Shown here one piece after another: positions 1 through 6,515 of a DNA stretch of 9,558 nucleotides. The stretch is from positions 1-9,558 of the forward strand of contig DASWBH010000166.1 of NCBI GenBank assembly GCA_036390755.1, given 5' to 3'. The notes beneath the pieces are model-generated. The model ran no database searches. It was not told the origin of the DNA and saw only the letters and a program-made list of their open reading frames with translations. Position 1 is the first letter of the stretch, and each line of letters opens with the position of its first letter. The position numbers were made by a program, and so were the translations under genes. The stretch comes from DASVHS01 sp036390755 (GTDB lineage: Bacteria > Acidobacteriota > Thermoanaerobaculia > Gp7-AA8).

Positions 1-513
1 TTCATCGTAGGTGGAAAGGATCCGCTTTCGCTCCACCTCCGTCCGAGGTTTCAAATCGCCGGCAACATCGATGAGAAAGGCGAGTTCCCGCGCGCGATAG
101 TTGTTGAAGCCTGGACCGCCGGAACCGATTCCCACAAGCACGTCGTCGGAAAGAGCAGGCGCATCGTCGGGAAGTTCCGTTCCGGACATCGCCCAGATCG
201 ACCGGATGTGTTTTCGCTTGGTTCCTGGATTCACGTTCGAGGGAAACAGCAGTAGTGCCCACAGCATCTCGGCCATAAGTTGCTGGGCGGGGGGCGGAGC
301 GGGGCCCATCTGCTTCCGGAGCTTGGTCATGAAGTCGTCTTTGCCTTCATCCGGATGGTCCACGAACGCCTTCCGCACCTCGTTGATGTTCTCGCCTGTC
401 CATAAGGACGAGGTCGACAGAACGGAAACATCAGCGATCAAACAGCGATCGATCCACGCGCGAGCAGCATCGAGAGTTGGCGACAGGTCACGCGATGCGA
501 TTTCTATAGCCAT
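1..513 (-). CDS. McrB-like AAA+ protein, N-terminal part (runs off window)
   Basis: The first 171 codons are present; the ATPase core lies beyond position 1. ATG at 513-511 is chosen because an in-frame TAA lies five codons upstream, and it overlaps the end of the preceding gene by 26 bp, suggesting translational coupling. The visible protein resembles the N-terminal region that precedes the AAA+ GTPase domain in many McrB-type restriction proteins: WTGENINEV near residue 39, then a stretch with EMLW, LLLFPSN, IWAMSG and GIGSGGPGFNN, followed by RARELAFLIDVAG. In that family the AAA+ motor works with an McrC-like nuclease against modified DNA. Neither Walker motifs nor an mcrC gene can be seen here, so GTPase or ATPase activity is inferred. 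It is third in an apparent operon behind fic. An AAA+ protein with a different effector is also possible. Confidence 0.72.
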   Translation of the reverse strand, partial: MAIEIASRDLSPTLDAARAWIDRCLIADVSVLSTSSLWTGENINEVRKAFVDHPDEGKDDFMTKLRKQMGPAPPPAQQLMAEMLWALLLFPSNVNPGTKRKHIRSIWAMSGTELPDDAPALSDDVLVGIGSGGPGFNNYRARELAFLIDVAGDLKPRTEVERKRILSTYDE

Positions 514-919
514 TCGTATCGGAGTTTACCTGCTTCGCGATCGCATCGACTTCGTTCCTGGTCGTGCGAGAGTCTTCGACGAAGTCGCGCATCACGCGCG
601 CGGTCGCGGCGACGTCGATGGTGTCGCCGCTCGCGACAGGTTCGGAGATGCGCAGCAACCGCTCCGCAAAATCGCGCGCTTCCCTCGCCTGCTGGATGCG
701 CCACTCCTGCGGCTCTTCCTTCGCCTGCTCCTCAGCGATCAGCGCGTCGATGCGCGAGAGGTAGCGGTCGCGTCCCCATCCGATCGCCGCCCGGCGCAGC
801 AGGCGCATGTGCCGGCCGGCGAATGTGCGCAGCTCCGTCGCGTGCCACCCCTCGCCGATCCAGCGGAGGAATGCGAGGCAGGCTTGTCCGGGCCGCCTGA
901 AGTACGACGCGATCCTCAC
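488..919 (-). CDS. Hypothetical helical protein, 143 aa, between fic and mcrB-like gene
   Basis: I do not recognise a family. The GTG start (919-917) overlaps the fic stop codon in the tetranucleotide GTGA, and its own stop (490-488) lies 26 bp inside the McrB-like gene, so it is embedded in the operon. An AGGGA element sits about 10 nt before the GTG. The protein is rich in Arg, Glu, Ala and Trp. It has a basic aromatic N-terminal third (YFRRPGQ, FLRWIGEGWHATE) followed by long charged helices with EEQAKEEPQEW near residues 63-73 and a helical tail. No signal peptide or membrane segment is visible. The tight coupling on both sides suggests a small accessory or adaptor subunit for the Fic or AAA+ protein. 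The reading frame is well supported; the function is unknown. Confidence 0.7.
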   Translation of the reverse strand: MRIASYFRRPGQACLAFLRWIGEGWHATELRTFAGRHMRLLRRAAIGWGRDRYLSRIDALIAEEQAKEEPQEWRIQQAREARDFAERLLRISEPVASGDTIDVAATARVMRDFVEDSRTTRNEVDAIAKQVNSDTNGYRNRIA

Positions 920-2079
920 GTTGGCTCTGTCCCTTCGTTCAGAATCGAAAGGTACGCGTCATAGGCAAAAACGCGGTTCCGGCGTTTGCCTGTCAACTCG
1001 CGCGCCAGTCCGAGCTCGCGCAGAAGATCCATTCCTGCGGCCGTGGCCGGGAAGGACAATCCGCTTCGCCTTCGCACGTCCTGCATGGAGGTGACCGGAC
1101 GCGCTTTGAATGCTTCCTGCACGCGAAGCGCTGAACCGGCGCGGCGTCCGCCGGCTGCAATGCGATCGCGATCGGCCGCAAACAACTCCGCCAGCCGCCG
1201 CGCCGTCGACACCGCCGCCTCGGCGGTCTCGCGAACGCCCGTCAGAAAGAAATCGAGCCATGCCTCCCAATCTCCTTCGCGCCGCACCCGATCGAGCAGA
1301 TCGTAATAGCGAGTTCGATTCTGTTTGAAATAGACGCTGAGGTACAGCAGCGGATCGCGAAGGATGCCGGAGTCGCAAAGCTGAAACGTAATGAGAAGAC
1401 GGCCCACGCGGCCATTGCCGTCGAGGAACGGATGGATGGTCTCGAACTGAACGTGCGCGAGCGCAGCGCGGACGAGCATCGGCACAGGTGCACGATCGTC
1501 GTGCAGAAACTTCTCGAGCGATGACATACAGCCGGCGAGCTCGTTCGGCGGAGGCGGAACAAAACGCGCGTTTCCAGGACGCGATCCGCCGATCCAATTT
1601 TGCGAGCGCCGGAACTCGCCCGGCTCTCTCCCGCTGCCTCGGCCTCGCGACAGGAGAACGGAGTGGATCTCGCGAATGAGGCGATTGGAGAGCGGAAATC
1701 CGTCGCGAAGGCGCGCCAGACCGTGATCGAGCGCGGCAACGTAATTCGACACCTCGACGACATCGTCGAGCGGAACACCGGGCGCCTCGTCGAGCTCGAA
1801 GAGGAGAAGGTCGGAGAGCGACGATTGTGTCCCCTCGATCTGCGAAGAGAGCACGGCTTCTTTTCGAACGTACGAGTAGAGGAAAAGCGACAGGTCCGGC
1901 AGAAGCGCCGACACTCCGTCGAGCCGGCCGAGTGCGAGCAGCGCGTCGTCGAGTCTCCGCTGAAGCGCAGCACCGATCCGGAGCGGCGGCTCGGGGGGGA
2001 GCGGCTCGGGAACAAACGCCCGCACGCGCTCGCCGGCGAGCGTGGAGATCTCGTATTTGCCGGTGACTCCCCGCTTCAA
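916..2079 (-). CDS. fic: Fic family protein AMP-transferase, class II, with C-terminal winged-helix-like region
   Basis: This 387-residue Fic protein probably transfers AMP from ATP to hydroxyl side chains of target proteins. The full active-site loop is present: HPFLDGNGRVGR at residues 216-227, with catalytic His216 and the anion-binding GNGR. The N-terminal Fic_N-type region carries the autoinhibitory helix motif SSQIEG (78-83, pattern S/TxxxEG), which places it in class II and predicts intramolecular repression by Glu82. Residues about 315-380 (TSMQDVRRRSGLSF...AAGMDLLRELGLARE) resemble the DNA-binding winged helix at the C-terminus of COG3177-type Fic proteins. TTG (2079-2077) is chosen because a GGAGG lies 6 nt upstream (2086-2090). 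It heads the operon with the 143-aa and McrB-like genes. All key residues are present, so it should be catalytically competent. The target is unknown. Confidence 0.93.
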   Translation of the reverse strand: MKRGVTGKYEISTLAGERVRAFVPEPLPPEPPLRIGAALQRRLDDALLALGRLDGVSALLPDLSLFLYSYVRKEAVLSSQIEGTQSSLSDLLLFELDEAPGVPLDDVVEVSNYVAALDHGLARLRDGFPLSNRLIREIHSVLLSRGRGSGREPGEFRRSQNWIGGSRPGNARFVPPPPNELAGCMSSLEKFLHDDRAPVPMLVRAALAHVQFETIHPFLDGNGRVGRLLITFQLCDSGILRDPLLYLSVYFKQNRTRYYDLLDRVRREGDWEAWLDFFLTGVRETAEAAVSTARRLAELFAADRDRIAAGGRRAGSALRVQEAFKARPVTSMQDVRRRSGLSFPATAAGMDLLRELGLARELTGKRRNRVFAYDAYLSILNEGTEPT

Positions 2080-2085
2080 GCCGCG

Positions 2086-2090
2086 CCTCC
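2086..2090 (-). promoter_or_regulatory. Shine-Dalgarno site of fic
   Basis: On the minus strand GGAGG sits 6 nt before TTG at 2079. This strong site is what selects the non-ATG start. Confidence 0.7.
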
Positions 2091-2099
2091 GAAGTGAAG

Positions 2100-2134
2100 G
2101 AACGCTGAATAGCGAATCGTGCTATTCAGCGTTC
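2100..2134. promoter_or_regulatory. 14-bp perfect inverted repeat, probable fic operator
   Basis: The left arm GAACGCTGAATAGC (2100-2113) and right arm GCTATTCAGCGTTC (2121-2134) are exact reverse complements around a 7-nt spacer. The centre lies about 38 bp upstream of the fic start codon. A third half-site, AATAGC, occurs at 2148-2153. A TTGACC that could be a -35 box on the minus strand lies at 2142-2137, but no good -10 box is evident. Because the Fic protein carries a winged-helix-like tail, autoregulation by Fic at this dyad is plausible (inference). The dyad could also act as an RNA hairpin in the leader. Confidence 0.55.
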
Positions 2135-2600
2135 GCGGTCAAGTTTAAATAGCGGGAGGGCGGTGGTCAAGGGCGCCGACGCGTGCCGGCTAGTACACCG
2201 TTCGTGCACCGCTCAGAACCAATGAAGAACCAACGCGCGCGTCGTAATCGCCGCTCCGGTTCGGTTCGAGCGCCTCTCGCGCTCGAACCGACGCTCGATC
2301 TGGCTTTCAGCGGTGAGAGCGGCACAGGTTCCGCGCGCGCGAAGGCCGGCATCGCCGCGTCACCGTCGCTCTCAATATTCTTCAGGTGATCCGCTGCGGC
2401 TCGTTCAGCGAGACGACCTTCGTCAATCGGTTCGGAACGTCGGCTGCTCCTGCTGGTTGTGCGACCCGGTCAAAGGACGAGAGCTGCCGATTCGCGAAGC
2501 AGACGGCTCGCGCGACTCGAGGACGAAGACGATCGGGATGTGAGTGCCGACTAACGAGGCCACGCTGAACGAGAGACAAATCCATCACGCAACGCTCATC
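2135..2600. other. Non-coding stretch of about 470 bp between fic and the RibD-C gene
   Basis: No reading frame here has a credible start, ribosome site and protein-like composition. The short frames on both strands (for example minus 2588-2382) are low-complexity and Arg-rich or otherwise unconvincing. What it holds is the third AATAGC half-site at its left edge and the hairpin at 2261-2291. No tRNA cloverleaf or CRISPR-like repeat was seen. It could be decayed sequence. Confidence 0.5.
2261..2291. repeat. 13-bp perfect hairpin in gene-free region
   Basis: TCGGTTCGAGCGC (2261-2273) and GCGCTCGAACCGA (2279-2291) are exact reverse complements around a 5-nt loop. Neither side has a T tract, so it is not a classical intrinsic terminator. 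It could be a terminator without a U tract, a protein-binding dyad, or a dispersed palindromic element. Confidence 0.55.
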
Positions 2601-3155
2601 TCACCGCCTCGGCACGTACGTATTCAGAATCTCCCCGTTCGCGAATGCCAGCGACGACGTGAGCTTTAAGGGCACGCGCGAGGTGAAGATCCGCATTCCG
2701 GTCCCGATTGCGACCGGATTGACGACTAGATAGAACTCGTCGATCAGACCGTTCTCGATCAGCGACGAAGCGAACGACGCTCCGCCGTAGACGACGATGT
2801 CCTTCCCCGGCTCGCTCTTCAGGCGGTTCACCGATTCGACGAGCGGTCCGTTCTCGACGCGGACGTTGCGGCCTTCGATGCTCTTGACGGTCCTGCTGAA
2901 CACGATCTTACGGATGTTGACCATCTTCTGGGCGAACGCATACTCGGGACTCTCCGGCTGGACGCTTTCCCACCACCGCACGAAGTCCGGCGCCATCTTC
3001 CGGCCCAGGAGGAGCGTGTCGCTCGCGTCGGTCAGCTCGTTCACCAACTCGAGGGCGCGCGGGTCCGTGTCCATCGACATCCAGTCCGCCTTCCCTTCCG
3101 GATCGGCAACGAAGCCGTCGACAGTGATCTGCATCTGCAATTTGAGTTTTCGCAT
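2601..3155 (-). CDS. RibD C-terminal / dihydrofolate reductase family protein
   Basis: This 184-residue protein has the usual length and motif order of the stand-alone RibD-C family (often annotated as dihydrofolate reductase family, YyaP/YwjB-like). It begins MRKLKLQMQITVDGFVA, the typical first strand and helix. It continues with DTLLLGRKMAPDF, the KIVFSRT strand, a glycine pair in VVYGGASFASSLIENGLIDE, and closes with FYLVVNPVAIGTG. These proteins have a Rossmann-like NADPH-binding reductase fold and are cytoplasmic. Substrates of most members are unknown, so neither folate nor flavin reduction should be assumed. ATG at 3155-3153 has only a weak, close GGA before it. The next Met (residue 8) would remove the first conserved strand. 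It follows the 525-aa gene after 54 bp on the same strand and may be read through from it. Confidence 0.85.
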   Translation of the reverse strand: MRKLKLQMQITVDGFVADPEGKADWMSMDTDPRALELVNELTDASDTLLLGRKMAPDFVRWWESVQPESPEYAFAQKMVNIRKIVFSRTVKSIEGRNVRVENGPLVESVNRLKSEPGKDIVVYGGASFASSLIENGLIDEFYLVVNPVAIGTGMRIFTSRVPLKLTSSLAFANGEILNTYVPRR

Positions 3156-3209
3156 GTCCTATAGACCGTCGATGACGGAAAAATCATCGGCGGCCGATTC
3201 TCCCCCGCG

Positions 3210-4787
3210 TCAAGTCTCCCACGCGAACTTCGCGAACATCCCCTTCCCCTCGACCGCCATTCCGACCATCCAGTTCGACGGCCACCAGCGCAATGTCCAC
3301 TGCTCGACGCCGAGGCGGCGGAGGGACTCGTCGATGAGGTCGTGAACGCGGTCGAGCGAAAACGGCTCGCTGCGCAGCGTCGCGGCCGTCGTGAGGTCGA
3401 GGTGATCGATGAACGGGCCGCGCACGATCCACGCTTCGGTGCCTCCCGCGGCGCGAACGAGTTCGACGATCGTGCGCGCGCTCGCCGTCCGCAGGTGCGC
3501 CGCGACCTGAGCCGATAACGCGAAGCTCAGGCCGAGCCACCCCTCGGGGTCGATCGCGTTCACCTCGTCGTCGGGCAACTCGCGCGGGCCGGCGGCGAAG
3601 CCGAAGAATCCGCCGGCGTACCGCGCGCACTCGTGCCACGAATGCGCGCCGCACGCGCGCCGCAACTCCTCCGGGTTACGGCGGCGCAACGCCTCGAAGA
3701 CCCGCTGCCGGCTGCCGGTCCGCGCATATTCCGCGACCCACGGCTCGAGATCCTCACGCGTTGCCACTGCTTCCGGGCCGAAGAGGAACGTGACGACCGC
3801 GCCGAAATTGCCGCCGCGGCCGGGAAAGAGATTCGACGCGAGCGCGGGCAACTCCTCCCAGTCGAAGCGACGCAGCTCCGTCACCTTCCCGCGCTTCACC
3901 GTGACGCGCTCCGTCTTCTCGTCCGCGACCACGACAAAGCGGTAGCCGAGCTCCGACGCGATCCGGAGAATCTCCTCGCGCCCGATCCCGCAGACGAGAA
4001 CGACTTCCCCCTCGACCGGCTCCTCCCCCCGAGGCTCGACCCGACAGCGCAGCGTCTCGACGCGCGCGGCGCCACGCACGGCTTCAGCAAGCGCCGGATG
4101 CGGCGGCAGGAGCGCGCACGGGAGCTTCGGAGGATCGAATGCGAACAGCTTTCTCAGGCCGAGCCGCGACGTGAGCCGGGTTCCAGGCCGCCACACATCG
4201 TCGAGAATGTTGTATGTCGCTGACGCGACGGCACGCTTCCTCTCTTCGACCGCACGGAGCGTCTCCAGCAGACGGACGCGCGCTTCGTGATCCTCCGCCG
4301 GCAGCTCTTCCCAACTCTCGTCGGGAAAATCGGCGTAGACGTGATCTGCTTCGATGCCGGTCAGCCGCTTCATGACATCGAGCAGCGACTCCGGGGCGAG
4401 CCCGTCGATCCGGGCGATGTCGGTATCCACTCGAATCTTGTCGGAGCCGACGCGCTGGAGGATCGCGGGGGAGACGCCGGCGACGAGGAGGACGGGATAT
4501 TGCGTCTCGCGGCCGCCGCGGACGAGCGTCGCCACGAACGCGGCCGTCTTGTAGTTACGAACGTCGAGACGCTTCCGGACCGTCAGAAGCAGCACATGGT
4601 GCTCTTCAGCGCTCGTGGTGACGAGCGCGATCCGTTCGTGACGATCGGGTTCGAGCGCGCGGACCGCCCGCTCGACGATCGCGCGCGTGAGGGCGTCGCG
4701 GTCGCCGCTCAACCGCGCGGCAGCGACCCGCGGGTCCGGCGGCGGAGCGCCGAACCACGCGGTGTACAGCGAGATGCGCTCGGCCAC
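3210..4787 (-). CDS. Uncharacterised 525-aa protein, long gene of the leftward arm
   Basis: I do not recognise a family. GTG at 4787-4785 is chosen because AGGAG lies 5 nt upstream and the preceding gene ends only 2 nt before it. The open frame runs much further upstream, but that part overlaps the 110-aa gene and reads as Arg-rich shadow. The protein looks globular and cytoplasmic. It has an alpha/beta N-terminal part (RIALVTTSAEEHHVLLL near 52-68, PVLLVAGVSPAIL at 98-110), a middle Rossmann-like alternation (VVLVCGIGREEILRIASEL at 262-280, then YRFVVVADE) and a C-terminal part rich in aromatics (NLFPGRGGNFGAVVTF at 319-334, HSWHECARYAGGFFGFA near 382-398, RWWPSNWMVGM at 500-510). No Walker, helicase, nuclease or methyltransferase signature was found. 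Its job is most likely tied to the divergently transcribed modification genes. Confidence 0.85.
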   Translation of the reverse strand: MAERISLYTAWFGAPPPDPRVAAARLSGDRDALTRAIVERAVRALEPDRHERIALVTTSAEEHHVLLLTVRKRLDVRNYKTAAFVATLVRGGRETQYPVLLVAGVSPAILQRVGSDKIRVDTDIARIDGLAPESLLDVMKRLTGIEADHVYADFPDESWEELPAEDHEARVRLLETLRAVEERKRAVASATYNILDDVWRPGTRLTSRLGLRKLFAFDPPKLPCALLPPHPALAEAVRGAARVETLRCRVEPRGEEPVEGEVVLVCGIGREEILRIASELGYRFVVVADEKTERVTVKRGKVTELRRFDWEELPALASNLFPGRGGNFGAVVTFLFGPEAVATREDLEPWVAEYARTGSRQRVFEALRRRNPEELRRACGAHSWHECARYAGGFFGFAAGPRELPDDEVNAIDPEGWLGLSFALSAQVAAHLRTASARTIVELVRAAGGTEAWIVRGPFIDHLDLTTAATLRSEPFSLDRVHDLIDESLRRLGVEQWTLRWWPSNWMVGMAVEGKGMFAKFAWET

Positions 4788-4789
4788 GA

Positions 4790-5122
4790 TTACTCCTTCG
4801 TTTCGGAGACGCCGAGGATCTCCGACAACTGTTCCGGCGTGGGCGAGGCGGCAGCGTCTTCGCCGGTATCCTGTGTCGCCGCGGCGGTTTCGTTGCTCCT
4901 GCATTCCGCCGGAACCGGCGTCGAAACGACGACCGCAATCTCGCCCTCGCAGTTCGCAAGAAGATGTTCGACGAATTCGCGGCGCGCGCGGGCGCTCATC
5001 CCGCGAAAGCCGGTGTAGATGACGAATGGTTCCGCGTAGTCGAAAGCAGCGCGCGCGAAGCCGGTCGTAATGCACGCGTCGCAGCAGGGGATTACAGGCG
5101 TGGTGTGAAGCTTCCGGTTCAT
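4790..5122 (-). CDS. Small CCxxC-motif protein, 110 aa, first gene of the leftward arm
   Basis: No family is recognised. ATG at 5122-5120 is chosen over the ATG at 5152 because AAGGAG lies just upstream with 5 nt spacing. The protein starts MNRKLHTTPVIPCCDACITTG, placing three cysteines at residues 13, 14 and 17 in a CCxxC pattern; two further cysteines lie at 58 and 74. Such an arrangement could bind zinc or an iron-sulfur cluster, or be redox-active (inference). The middle (residues 22-70) is a compact alpha/beta region with FVIYTGFRGMSARARREFVEHLLAN and EIAVVVSTPV. The tail from about 76 is Ala/Thr/Glu-rich and probably flexible. Its stop is 2 nt before the start of the 525-aa gene, so the two are almost certainly one transcript and may form a complex. 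Confidence 0.78.
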   Translation of the reverse strand: MNRKLHTTPVIPCCDACITTGFARAAFDYAEPFVIYTGFRGMSARARREFVEHLLANCEGEIAVVVSTPVPAECRSNETAAATQDTGEDAAASPTPEQLSEILGVSETKE

Positions 5123-5130
5123 CAGGTCTC

Positions 5131-5154
5131 CTTTGCTTGAGTGCTCTTGCAAAG
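5131..5154. promoter_or_regulatory. Imperfect dyad overlapping the ribosome site of the 110-aa gene
   Basis: On the plus strand CTTTGCTTGAG is followed after 2 nt by CTCTTGCAAAG, an 11-bp dyad with a 2-nt central mismatch. In the leftward transcript the second arm runs into the AAGGAG ribosome site. A hairpin here could partly hide that site and tune translation. Pairing energy is modest and the idea is untested. Confidence 0.25.
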
Positions 5155-5296
5155 GAAACCCGCTCGAAGCTCATTTTGCGAGTCCCCCTCGCCTCATCCG
5201 GCACGATCGCCGCGGGCACCGTGGCTGGCTCGCGTTGCCAGCTCGGTTGCCGGGGCACCGGCACGACGCCGGCACCCGCTCTTGATGATGCGGAGG

Positions 5297-5325
5297 ATGT
5301 TAGCACCGCGGCGCTTGACTGTCAA
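5297..5325 (-). promoter_or_regulatory. Leftward promoter for the 110-aa/525-aa operon
   Basis: On the minus strand a consensus TTGACA (5325-5320) is followed after exactly 17 bp by TAACAT (5302-5297, 4 of 6 to TATAAT). Transcription would begin near 5290, leaving a leader of about 168 nt before the ATG at 5122. This is the best sigma-70-type promoter in the window. Confidence 0.6.
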
Positions 5326-5327
5326 GC
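5313..5327. promoter_or_regulatory. Palindrome shared by both -35 boxes, candidate operator
   Basis: GCTTGACTGTCAAGC is a perfect 7-bp inverted repeat around one central base. Its left half supplies the rightward -35 box (TTGACT, 5315-5320) and its right half, read on the other strand, the leftward one (TTGACA, 5325-5320). Any protein bound here would block both promoters at once. Part of the symmetry may simply arise from two abutting -35 boxes. Confidence 0.5.
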
Positions 5328-5342
5328 TGTTTTAGCTACCAT
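5315..5342 (+). promoter_or_regulatory. Rightward promoter, probably giving a leaderless methyltransferase mRNA
   Basis: TTGACT (5315-5320), a 16-bp spacer and TACCAT (5337-5342, 4 of 6 to consensus) form a sigma-70-like promoter. A start 7 nt after the -10 box falls on the ATG at 5349. No Shine-Dalgarno sequence precedes that ATG, so the message is probably leaderless. Confidence 0.5.
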
Positions 5343-5348
5343 CCAGCC

Positions 5349-6515
5349 ATGGCGAGATACACGAGCGTCTCCTTCCCCGGTCACGCGCCCGTCTCGCTGA
5401 AGTTCAGCGACACGGACCGGCTGTACGCGAAGGTGATGGAGCGGACGAGCGCCGAGCTTCGCGACCTGATCGGGATCGAGTCGTATGAGGAACTCCACCG
5501 CCGGGCCGACTCGCGCGGCGTTTCCGTTCACGCGTTCCTGCGCGCGGAGCTCGAGAACGCGCTCGCGGGCGGCCGGCCGTACGTGTACCGCGGCTGGCCT
5601 GCCGGCTCGCTGAAGAGCGAACAGGACGCGCGTGCGGTCGTTCGCGCGGCCAAAGCCCGATCGTTTCTCGATCCATTCGCCGGACGCGCGAACTACGCCG
5701 GTGCCGCGGCGTCCGAGGGATTGCGGTCGTTTTATTGCGAGATCAGTCCGGTGTTCCGCGTCATCGCTGCGGCCAGGCTCGCGGCGCTGTCCATGACTCG
5801 GGATGCGCGCAGACGTGCTGCCGCCGAGCTTCGCGCGTTCGAGCCTGCGGCAAAGTCACTCGTTCAGCTGCAGGGCGCGATCGTCCACGCCGGCCGCTGG
5901 CCGGTGCCGGACCTGCTCCGTGCAGTCGTGGCCGAGGCGCTGCCGCGAACGCCGGGAGAGCTGACGATGGCGAAGCTGAACGAGGCACTGTCAGCAGAGA
6001 TCCGCGATGCGGCGGCGTTTGTCGAGCAAGAGCCGCTGATTGCCAACCGGCCGCAACTGGTTTGCGAGGACGCGCGCGACCTCGCCCTCTTCGACCCGCT
6101 CGACGTGGAACTCGTCGTCACGAATCCGCCGTCGCTGAATTTCCGCTCGTATGCGCAGCCGTTAGCTGCTGCGTTTCTCGGCGTACAGAAGACGCGCGCG
6201 GAACGTTCGCTCGCGACACACGCGGCTAACGAAGTGCTGGCGATTCCGCAGATCGTCAGGAACGTGGCCGCGGTGAATCGCCGCGACCGCCGCATGGGGC
6301 GCGTCGTCGCGAACTACTTCGTCGATCTTGCGGACGCGTTTCGAGCCGTGTCCCATCACATGAGCCACCGCGCCACGATTGCGGTCGAAATCGAAGACTC
6401 AACTGTGGCGGGCGTCCACGTCGACACCCGGCAGCACACGATTGAGATTGTCGAGTCGCTCGGGTTCAGCCTCAAAACAAATGGCGGAAGGTTTCTGCTC
6501 TTCAAACGGCGGTGA
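5349..6515 (+). CDS. DNA methyltransferase-like protein (N4-cytosine/N6-adenine class)
   Basis: This 388-residue protein is probably an S-adenosylmethionine-dependent methyltransferase acting on an amino group of DNA. FLDPFAG (107-112) is a motif I SAM-binding loop, with Glu131 after the second strand as the ribose-binding acid. EDARDL (240-245) fits motif III, and TNPPSLNF (258-265) is the catalytic motif IV in its NPPx form. The SLKSEQDA segment near 88-94 resembles the motif X region just before motif I in N4/N6 enzymes. Between motifs I and IV lies a helical insertion of about 100 residues that may recognise the target. The loop after DPFAG reads RANYAG rather than SGT, which is unusual. 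Residues 1-85 are an unrecognised extension. The stop overlaps the next start in GTGA. An RNA or other amino-group substrate cannot be excluded. Confidence 0.78.
   Translation: MARYTSVSFPGHAPVSLKFSDTDRLYAKVMERTSAELRDLIGIESYEELHRRADSRGVSVHAFLRAELENALAGGRPYVYRGWPAGSLKSEQDARAVVRAAKARSFLDPFAGRANYAGAAASEGLRSFYCEISPVFRVIAAARLAALSMTRDARRRAAAELRAFEPAAKSLVQLQGAIVHAGRWPVPDLLRAVVAEALPRTPGELTMAKLNEALSAEIRDAAAFVEQEPLIANRPQLVCEDARDLALFDPLDVELVVTNPPSLNFRSYAQPLAAAFLGVQKTRAERSLATHAANEVLAIPQIVRNVAAVNRRDRRMGRVVANYFVDLADAFRAVSHHMSHRATIAVEIEDSTVAGVHVDTRQHTIEIVESLGFSLKTNGGRFLLFKRR

Noticed and set aside
101..964. Long plus-strand open frame (287 codons)
   Set aside because: It is antisense to three coupled minus-strand genes with recognisable Fic and McrB-like content; its translation is Arg/Ser-rich and changes character along its length.
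1600..2097. Plus-strand open frame opposite the N-terminal half of fic
   Set aside because: Shadow of the high-GC fic gene; no ribosome site and no domain-like composition.
2382..2588. Minus-strand frame of 68 codons between fic and the RibD-C gene
   Set aside because: No ribosome site, no recognisable motif and no support from context; treated as non-coding.
4287..5018. Plus-strand open frame of 243 codons opposite the leftward genes
   Set aside because: Antisense to two well-supported genes with ribosome sites and coupling; composition is shadow-like.
4788..5306. Upstream extension of the 525-aa gene to give a 698-codon frame
   Set aside because: The extension overlaps the 110-aa gene, begins upstream of the predicted leftward transcription start and reads as Arg-rich shadow; the GTG at 4787 has a good ribosome site.
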